64,000 nucleotides of DNA from Bacteroidales bacterium (GTDB lineage: Bacteria; Bacteroidota; Bacteroidia; Bacteroidales; M50B96). Location: assembly GCA_018401015.1 (NCBI GenBank), contig JAGYLP010000002.1, forward strand, positions 1-64,000, in the 5' to 3' direction. Made by a program: the position numbers and the translations under genes. Each line of letters starts with the position of its first letter. Positions within the stretch are counted from its first letter, which is position 1. This document shows, piece by piece, positions 57,491-64,000 of this stretch. Under the pieces are notes generated by a model. That model saw only the letters and a program-made list of their open reading frames with translations, made no database searches and had not been told where the DNA came from.

Positions 57491-58099
57491 ATGGCAAAAT
57501 ATATTGGACCAAAGAGTAAGATAGCCCGTAAGTTCGGTGAGCCTATTTATGGACCGGATAAAGTACTGGAAAAGAAAAATTATCCTCCAGGAATGCACGG
57601 AATGAACCGTAGAAGAAAGAAAAGCTCCGAGTACGGGATACAGTTAAAAGAGAAGCAGAAAGCTAAATACACTTATGGTGTATTAGAGAAGCAGTTCCGC
57701 AATCTCTTTGAAAAAGCAAGTCGCAGCAAAGGCATTACCGGGGAGGTACTGCTCCAGTTCCTTGAGTCCCGCTTAGATAATGTAGTGTTTCGCATTGGAT
57801 TAGCAAAGACTCGCTCCCAAGCTCGTCAGTTAGTTAATCATGGTCACATTACCGTTAATGGTCAGATGATGAACATTCCAAGTTACCTGGTTAAACCAGG
57901 AGAAACGATTGCTGTTCGTGAGCGTTCTAAATCCTTGGAAGTGATAAATGATTCAATCGGCTCCGGTCGTCATCGTTTGTACTCATGGATTGAGTGGGAT
58001 AGCACCAGTTTAACCGGCAAATTCCTGAATTTGCCTAATCGCGACGAGATTCCAGAAAATATCAAGGAACAGTTGATCGTCGAGTTGTATTCAAAGTAA
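57491..58099 (+). CDS. rpsD: 30S ribosomal protein S4
   Basis: uS4 nucleates 5'-domain assembly and in enterobacteria represses the alpha operon. The 202-residue protein has [36 protein letters not shown] and the S4 RNA-binding domain ([31 protein letters not shown]). No zinc cysteines are seen in the N-terminus. Confidence 0.98.
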   Translation: MAKYIGPKSKIARKFGEPIYGPDKVLEKKNYPPGMHGMNRRRKKSSEYGIQLKEKQKAKYTYGVLEKQFRNLFEKASRSKGITGEVLLQFLESRLDNVVFRIGLAKTRSQARQLVNHGHITVNGQMMNIPSYLVKPGETIAVRERSKSLEVINDSIGSGRHRLYSWIEWDSTSLTGKFLNLPNRDEIPENIKEQLIVELYSK

Positions 58100-58123
58100 T
58101 CTATTAATAGAAGCATTATTATT

Positions 58124-59116
58124 ATGGGAATATTAGCCTTTCAAAAACCCGATAAGGTCGTGATGATTGAATCGGATGAGGTACATGGTAAATTTGAATT
58201 TCGACCTTTAGAGCCTGGCTATGGTCTTACGGTAGGGAATGCTCTCCGTAGAATCCTGTTGTCATCGCTGGAGGGGCATGCCATTACTTATCTGAAAATC
58301 GAAGGCGTAGAGCACGAATTTTCTACCATTCCGGGTGTTATGGAAGATGTTACTGAGATGATTCTGAATATCAAGCAGGCTCGTTTCAGAAAAAAGAGCG
58401 ATGAGTTTGACGAAGAGAAAGTTCGTGTTACGATCAATGGTCAAACCAAGTTCACTGCCGGTGATATCGGTCGCTTCCTCACAGGCTTCGAAGTATTGAA
58501 TCCCGATTTGGTTATTTGTCATCTGGAAGAGGATGTGAAATTGCAAATAACCATGCATATTGGTAAAGGACGTGGTTATGTACCTGCCGAGGAAAATAAA
58601 CCCATCGATGCTGAGTTTGGCTTGATTCCTATCGATGCCATCTTTACTCCTATCCGTAACGTGAAATACGTTATCGAGAACTATCGTGTGGAGCAAAAAA
58701 CCGACTTTGAGAAGCTCATCATCGATATTGATACCGATGGATCTATTCATCCGAAAGATGCTTTGAAAGAAGCAGCAAAAATCTTAATCCAACACTTTAT
58801 GCTCTTTTCCGACGAGAAAATTACGCTCGATAGCGATGAGAAGCATGAAAACGAAGAGTTTGATGAAGAAATCCTTCACATGCGCCAGCTCCTTAAAACG
58901 AAACTGGCCGATATGGATCTTTCCGTTCGCGCTCTAAACTGCCTGAAAGCGGCCGATGTTGAAACACTGGGTGAACTAGTAACCTACAATAAGAATGACT
59001 TGTTGAAATTCAGAAACTTCGGTAAAAAATCGCTTACCGAACTCGATGAACTGCTGGATAATATGAGTCTGTCTTTTGGAATGGATATAGCCAAATATAA
59101 ATTAGACAAAGAATAA
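58124..59116 (+). CDS. rpoA: RNA polymerase alpha subunit
   Basis: The alpha dimer starts polymerase assembly; its C-terminal domain binds UP elements and activators. The 330-residue protein has the N-terminal domain ([43 protein letters not shown]) and the C-terminal domain ([46 protein letters not shown]). It lies between rpsD and rplQ. Confidence 0.98.
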   Translation: MGILAFQKPDKVVMIESDEVHGKFEFRPLEPGYGLTVGNALRRILLSSLEGHAITYLKIEGVEHEFSTIPGVMEDVTEMILNIKQARFRKKSDEFDEEKVRVTINGQTKFTAGDIGRFLTGFEVLNPDLVICHLEEDVKLQITMHIGKGRGYVPAEENKPIDAEFGLIPIDAIFTPIRNVKYVIENYRVEQKTDFEKLIIDIDTDGSIHPKDALKEAAKILIQHFMLFSDEKITLDSDEKHENEEFDEEILHMRQLLKTKLADMDLSVRALNCLKAADVETLGELVTYNKNDLLKFRNFGKKSLTELDELLDNMSLSFGMDIAKYKLDKE

Positions 59117-59160
59117 GCATCAAACTCGTTTAAGAACATTAGAAAAAGATATATTGAGAG

Positions 59161-59772
59161 ATGAGACATCGTAAGAAATTCAATCACCTGGGAAGAACAA
59201 GTGCACATCGTAAAGCCATGCTGTCTAATATGGCGACTTCTCTAATTCTGCATAAAAGAATCAAAACGACCCTGGCTAAAGCTAAAGCACTCCGATTATT
59301 TGTAGAACCTATCATCACGAAATCCAAAGATGATTCTACTCATTCTCGTCGGGTAGTCTTCAGTATGTTAAAGAGCAAATTCGCGGTTAGTGAACTATTC
59401 CGCGAAATTTCTCCGAAAGTAGCTGATCGTCCGGGGGGGTATACCCGAATCATTAAAACTGGCTTCCGTCAAGGGGATGCTGCCGAAATGTGTATCATTG
59501 AATTGGTCGATTTCAACCTGAATTTACTCGATAGTAAAGGAGGTAAGAAAGCTACTAAAGGTCGTTCTCGTCGTGCTGGTCGTAAGAAATCGGGCGATAG
59601 TGCTCCCACCGCCAAAGTTGAAGCTTCAGTTGCATCGGCCCCGGCTGTTGAAGAAGCATCAGTAGAAAATGTTACTCCGGTAGCAGAAGTATCCAGTGAA
59701 ACTCCTGAGGTTTCCAATACTCCAGAACAAGAGAATGAAACTACTTCCGAAAATGAATCGAAAAAGGAATAA
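59161..59772 (+). CDS. rplQ: 50S ribosomal protein L17 with a long acidic tail
   Basis: bL17 lies near the tunnel exit. The first ~120 residues are canonical ([33 protein letters not shown]...[28 protein letters not shown]). The 203-residue total includes about 70 extra residues: a basic [13 protein letters not shown] stretch and then an Ala/Glu/Ser/Thr-rich acidic tail ([21 protein letters not shown]...). It ends the block at a strong terminator. Confidence 0.96.
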   Translation: MRHRKKFNHLGRTSAHRKAMLSNMATSLILHKRIKTTLAKAKALRLFVEPIITKSKDDSTHSRRVVFSMLKSKFAVSELFREISPKVADRPGGYTRIIKTGFRQGDAAEMCIIELVDFNLNLLDSKGGKKATKGRSRRAGRKKSGDSAPTAKVEASVASAPAVEEASVENVTPVAEVSSETPEVSNTPEQENETTSENESKKE

Positions 59773-59792
59773 TATACTGAAATAATACGTTT

Positions 59793-59831
59793 AACGAGGG
59801 ATGAAGCTAACCATGCTTGATCCCTCGTTTT
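59793..59831 (+). terminator. Terminator of the ribosomal protein block
   Basis: A 15-bp stem with one mismatch (AACGAGGGAT-G-AAGC with GCTT-G-ATCCCTCGTT) and a loop of about 7 nt is followed by TTTT. It lies 20 bp after the rplQ stop. Confidence 0.88.
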
Positions 59832-59854
59832 GTATAAAGTATGATACTATTTAA

Positions 59855-61159
<1,305 letters not shown>

Positions 61160-61179
61160 CTGAAGTAGAATAGCTGTTT

Positions 61180-61244
61180 AAAAAGCTGTTTTAATTCTGC
61201 GGGGCAAGTCGTATTTTACCCGAAGAATCGAAACAGCTTTTTTT
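61180..61244 (+). terminator. Long terminator after eno, ending at the next start codon
   Basis: AAAAAGCTGTTT (61180-61191) pairs with AAACAGCTTTTT (61231-61242). The inner arms TTCTGCGGG and CCCGAAGAA add a second, imperfect helix. The T-run ends at 61244 and the fucosidase ATG begins at 61245. Confidence 0.8.
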
Positions 61245-62573
61245 ATGAATATACGTGCACGCTCCCTCCTTTTTGCCTTCGGATTTTTATTTTTGGTTTC
61301 CCCAGCGGAAGCTCAATCGCCTCAGAAAAGCGATTCGATAAGGGTCGATACAGCACGTATGCAATGGTTTAAGGACGCCAAGCTGGGTGTTTTCATTCAT
61401 TGGGGTATTTATGCTGTGAATGGCATTTCGGAAAGCTGGTCGTTTTATAATCACTACATTCCCCACGATGAGTACATGCAGCAGTTGGATGGTTTTACAG
61501 CCGAGAATTTTCGGCCGGAAGAATGGGCTTCGCTTATTGCTCAGAGTGGAGCAAAGTACACAGTTATTACTTCCAAACATCACGATGGAGTAGCCTTATG
61601 GGATACTCAGCAAAATCATTTTAGTGTGGTGAAAGATACTCCTGCAGGCCGCGATTTATTAACCGACTTTGCGGAAGCAATTCGACAGGAAGGCTTGAAA
61701 TTTGGGCTATACTATTCCCTTATAGACTGGAGCCATCCAGACTATCCGAATTTTACCCGAAATGAAAAGCGCTATGAGAATGACTCCGTTCGATGGGAAC
61801 GATTTACTCAGTTTAATCATGCGCAGATACACGAGATTAGCCAGCAGTTTAATCCCGATTTACTTTGGTTCGATGGCGACTGGGAGTTTAGTGCAGCCGA
61901 ATGGAAAGCATCGCAAATCAGAGCCGACCTGCTGAGTCGGAATCCGGCGGTTGTTTTGAACAACCGACTCCAGGGCTATGGCGATTATGCGACCCCGGAA
62001 AATGGTTTGCCGGTTTATCCTCCCGACGAACCTTACTGGGAACTATGCTTAACCATGAATGATAGTTGGGGTTATCAGCCGAACGACAAAGCCTACAAAT
62101 CGAGTAAACAGATTATCCGGATTTTTGCTGATTGTTTAGGGATGGGGGGTAATTTGTTACTGGATATTGGACCCGATGCCACGGGAGTTATTCCGCCGGA
62201 ACAGGTCAGTATTTTAAAGGACTTAGGTAGGTGGACCCATAAGCACGCGGAGGCTATTTACGGCACACATGCCGGGCTGCCAAAGGATTTGTATTATGGT
62301 CCGAGCACTTTGTCGGCCGACAGTACTATTTTGTATTTGTTTGTTGATGCGCACGCCGGCCGGGAAGTGATGTTAAAAGGTGTTCGCAATACCATTCATC
62401 GAGCTTGGGTCCTCGGTAACGGCACTCAATGTGAGGTAAAGACGCATTTAAAACCTTATTGGAGTAAGCAGCCGGGCCTGGTCTTTGTCGATTTGCCCGA
62501 ATCCAGTCTCGACGATCAGCTCACTGTATTAGCCCTTTTACTCGATGGCAAGCTAGCAATCAGTAAGGACTAG
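61245..62573 (+). CDS. GH29 alpha-L-fucosidase-like enzyme, exported
   Basis: The 442-residue protein has a signal peptide (SLLFAFGFLFLVSPAEAQS) and the GH29 fold: MQWFKDAKLGVFIHWGIYAVNGISESWSFY, YTVITSKHHDGVALWDT, KFGLYYSLIDW and LLWFDGDWEF, where the Asp of WFDGDW is the expected nucleophile. GH29 enzymes release alpha-L-fucose from glycans with retention. The acid/base residue cannot be placed with certainty. Its ATG follows directly on the eno terminator T-run, leaving no room for a normal leader. Confidence 0.87.
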   Translation: MNIRARSLLFAFGFLFLVSPAEAQSPQKSDSIRVDTARMQWFKDAKLGVFIHWGIYAVNGISESWSFYNHYIPHDEYMQQLDGFTAENFRPEEWASLIAQSGAKYTVITSKHHDGVALWDTQQNHFSVVKDTPAGRDLLTDFAEAIRQEGLKFGLYYSLIDWSHPDYPNFTRNEKRYENDSVRWERFTQFNHAQIHEISQQFNPDLLWFDGDWEFSAAEWKASQIRADLLSRNPAVVLNNRLQGYGDYATPENGLPVYPPDEPYWELCLTMNDSWGYQPNDKAYKSSKQIIRIFADCLGMGGNLLLDIGPDATGVIPPEQVSILKDLGRWTHKHAEAIYGTHAGLPKDLYYGPSTLSADSTILYLFVDAHAGREVMLKGVRNTIHRAWVLGNGTQCEVKTHLKPYWSKQPGLVFVDLPESSLDDQLTVLALLLDGKLAISKD

Positions 62574-62584
62574 CACCTACAAAA

Positions 62585-62616
62585 TTAAAACGCAGGACGG
62601 AAAGCGGCCTGCGTTA
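62585..62616 (-). terminator. Terminator of the flavodoxin gene
   Basis: AACGCAGG pairs with CCTGCGTT around an 11-nt loop, followed on the minus strand by TTTTAATTTTG. It lies about 35 bp after the flavodoxin stop and just after the fucosidase stop, so it may also serve that gene. Confidence 0.65.
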
Positions 62617-62648
62617 TAAGTATGCGTTTTAGATTAATTGGGAATCAG

Positions 62649-63170
62649 TTACAGCAGTTCTGGTTTGATTTGTTCTACCCAGGCGCTAACGCGCTCTTCG
62701 GTCAAATAATCTTCGAAATCTTCGTCGATTGGTAAGCCGATGAACGCTCCATCGATCAAGGCTTTGGAATCCTCGAAGGAGTAGCCTTCCGGGCTTACTT
62801 TGCCAATTAGAGTAGCCTTTGCATTGAGGAGTTTTTGAGCCAGAATTCCCATGTGGTCTACAAAGAACTGGGCATAGGTAACGCTGTCGCCAAGACCATA
62901 GATTGCCACTTTTTTATCGCTAAAATCGAATTCTTCCAGGCTCGGCATAAAGACATCCCAGTCGTTTTTAGTATGTTCTCCGTCCCAGGTTTCACGACCC
63001 AGGGTGGAAATGCCAAAAATGATGTTGTCGTATTTGCTCAGCGTTTCGGTAGTTGCTTCTTTCACAGGGATAAGATCGACGAATTCGTTGCCAATTTTTT
63101 CAGCAATCAATTTGCCGACACGATTGGTAGAACCTCCAATCGGGCCAAAAAACAATCCAATTTTGTTCAT
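62649..63170 (-). CDS. fldA: Flavodoxin (long-chain)
   Basis: Flavodoxin is a small FMN electron carrier that replaces ferredoxin under low iron or serves anaerobic enzymes. The 173-residue protein has the FMN phosphate loop ([19 protein letters not shown]), FGISTLGRETWDGEHTKNDW and YGLGDSVTYAQFFVDHMGILAQKL, and the length of the long-chain type. It is divergent from hydE, 146 bp away; an electron-transfer link is possible but not shown. Confidence 0.93.
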   Translation of the reverse strand: MNKIGLFFGPIGGSTNRVGKLIAEKIGNEFVDLIPVKEATTETLSKYDNIIFGISTLGRETWDGEHTKNDWDVFMPSLEEFDFSDKKVAIYGLGDSVTYAQFFVDHMGILAQKLLNAKATLIGKVSPEGYSFEDSKALIDGAFIGLPIDEDFEDYLTEERVSAWVEQIKPELL

Positions 63171-63316
63171 AGTAATTGATTAGGTGTTAACGATTATTAT
63201 TGCTGTAAATGTAAGCATAATTTTCCCCCAGAATCTACTCTCTTCGGGGCTTTTTTGAAATTTGTCAGGTTTTTTTAGACCGATTAGTCTTAGTTTTACG
63301 ATGGAAAAATCAGGCT

Positions 63317-64000
63317 ATGAACGATAAGGAATATTTCAACAAGAACGATTGGTCTCAAGCTGAAATTGAGACTTTATTAAACGCGAATGGTGCATCCATG
63401 CAGGAGCTTTTTCGATTAGGAGCTGCTGCACGAGATCATTTTTCCGGGCCAAAAGTTTATCTGCGAGGACTCATTGAGTATTCAAATCAATGTGGGAAAG
63501 ACTGTTTTTATTGTGGGATTAGAAAGAGTAACCGAAGGGTGCAGCGATATCAACTTAGCGAGGATGAAGTGTTAACGGCGGCGCGATACGCTTTGGAGGA
63601 GAATTACGCCTCGTTGGTTATTCAGTCGGGTGAATTAGAAAGTCCGGCGTTTACAGCAAGGATTACCCGATTACTTAAAGCCATTCGGGCTATGTCTGGG
63701 GGGAAGTTGGGCGTTACTTTATCGGTGGGAGAGCAAACACGCGAGGTTTACGAAGAGTGGTTCGAGGCAGGTGCTCATCGATACTTGTTACGGATTGAAT
63801 CGACTAATCCGGAGCTTTTTAGGAGGATTCATCCCGACAATGAGTTGCATCGATTTGAGCGAAGGATTGCTGCCTTGCACGATTTAAAGGCAGTTGGATA
63901 CCAAACCGGAACCGGAGTTATGATTGGCTTGCCGGGTCAGACGATGAGCGATTTAGCCCGGGATATTTTGTTTTTTAAGGAATTTGATGTTGATATGCTC
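63317..64000 (+). CDS. hydE: [FeFe]-hydrogenase maturation radical SAM protein HydE (5' part)
   Basis: 228 codons are visible before the right edge. The radical SAM cluster motif is CxxxCxxC at Cys59, Cys63 and Cys66 (QCGKDCFYCGI). Further HydE-type segments follow: LVIQSGE, LGVTLSVGEQTREVYEEWFEAGAHRYLLRIESTNP, LHRFERRIAALHDLKAVGYQTGTGVMIGLPGQT. HydE helps assemble the H-cluster of [FeFe] hydrogenase, so the organism probably makes or uses hydrogen. An ATG at 63301 is out of frame and ends after eight codons. The related biotin-synthase-like PylB is less likely. Confidence 0.88.
   Translation, partial: MNDKEYFNKNDWSQAEIETLLNANGASMQELFRLGAAARDHFSGPKVYLRGLIEYSNQCGKDCFYCGIRKSNRRVQRYQLSEDEVLTAARYALEENYASLVIQSGELESPAFTARITRLLKAIRAMSGGKLGVTLSVGEQTREVYEEWFEAGAHRYLLRIESTNPELFRRIHPDNELHRFERRIAALHDLKAVGYQTGTGVMIGLPGQTMSDLARDILFFKEFDVDML

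Noticed and set aside
63225-63256. Hairpin with T-run before hydE as a terminator
   Set aside because: The stem is mainly CCCC/GGGG with a poor extension, and no plus-strand gene lies directly upstream.
63301-63327. ATG at 63301 as the hydE start
   Set aside because: The frame stops after eight codons; the ATG at 63317 leads into the HydE frame.

Overview
The window is a chromosomal segment of a Bacteroidota (Bacteroidetes) bacterium. The evidence is: promoters of the Bacteroidota type (-33 TTTG or TTG, -7 TAnnTTTG); type IX secretion (T9SS) hallmarks (SprB-type repeats, a gliding-motility-type C-terminal domain, a PorV/PorQ-family protein, several N-terminal carboxypeptidase-regulatory domains); the clusters yceD-rpmF-plsX-fabH and ftsX-DUF3098-uppP-truB-queA; and a str-S10-spc-alpha ribosomal block with no tuf between fusA and rpsJ. 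HydE at the right edge and a flavodoxin suggest anaerobic or facultative, possibly hydrogen-metabolising life. The sequence alone does not settle the family or genus.

Layout. 1-4177 (minus) is the first 1392 codons of a giant secreted adhesin built from three repeat families; its C-terminus lies off the left edge. 4446-5840 holds an acetyltransferase and two small exported proteins. 5984-8689 (minus) is the lipid and ribosome operon yceD-rpmF-plsX-fabH. 8769-16421 (minus) carries an orphan histidine kinase, an AsmA-like protein and queA-truB-uppP-DUF3098-ftsX. 16553-21046 (plus) is a tightly overlapped four-gene set: universal stress protein, SPOR protein, small secreted protein and TonB-dependent receptor. 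21043-26254 holds rsgA, an exonuclease III, an ECF sigma factor overlapping a probable membrane anti-sigma factor with a T9SS-type tail, a degenerate Rieske-like lipoprotein and a membrane protein. 26375-35368 is a large outer-membrane triad: receptor, 1393-residue secreted protein and PorV-family protein. 35525-38871 has greA, a HIT protein, ruvC and a TPR protein. 39051-41210 (minus) is an EF-G paralogue, divergent from the ribosomal block (41892-59772), which runs from rpsL to rplQ with fusA, secY, map, infA and rpoA. Then follow eno, a GH29 fucosidase-like enzyme, a flavodoxin and the start of hydE.

How the parts relate. Most of the accessory content concerns the outer membrane and cell surface: T9SS cargo, receptors and surface sensing. 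The most unusual pieces are (i) the sigma/anti-sigma pair whose anti-sigma partner ends in a T9SS-type domain, (ii) a roughly 124-residue module repeated three times in the adhesin that I cannot assign to a family, (iii) the EF-G paralogue whose catalytic switch-II histidine is a leucine, encoded next to the canonical ribosomal block, (iv) a Rieske-like lipoprotein whose second metal-binding box is altered, and (v) a promoter followed at once by two strong hairpins upstream of greA.

I saw no tRNA, rRNA, CRISPR array, insertion sequence or prophage. The only stretch above 300 bases without a gene is 41211-41891.
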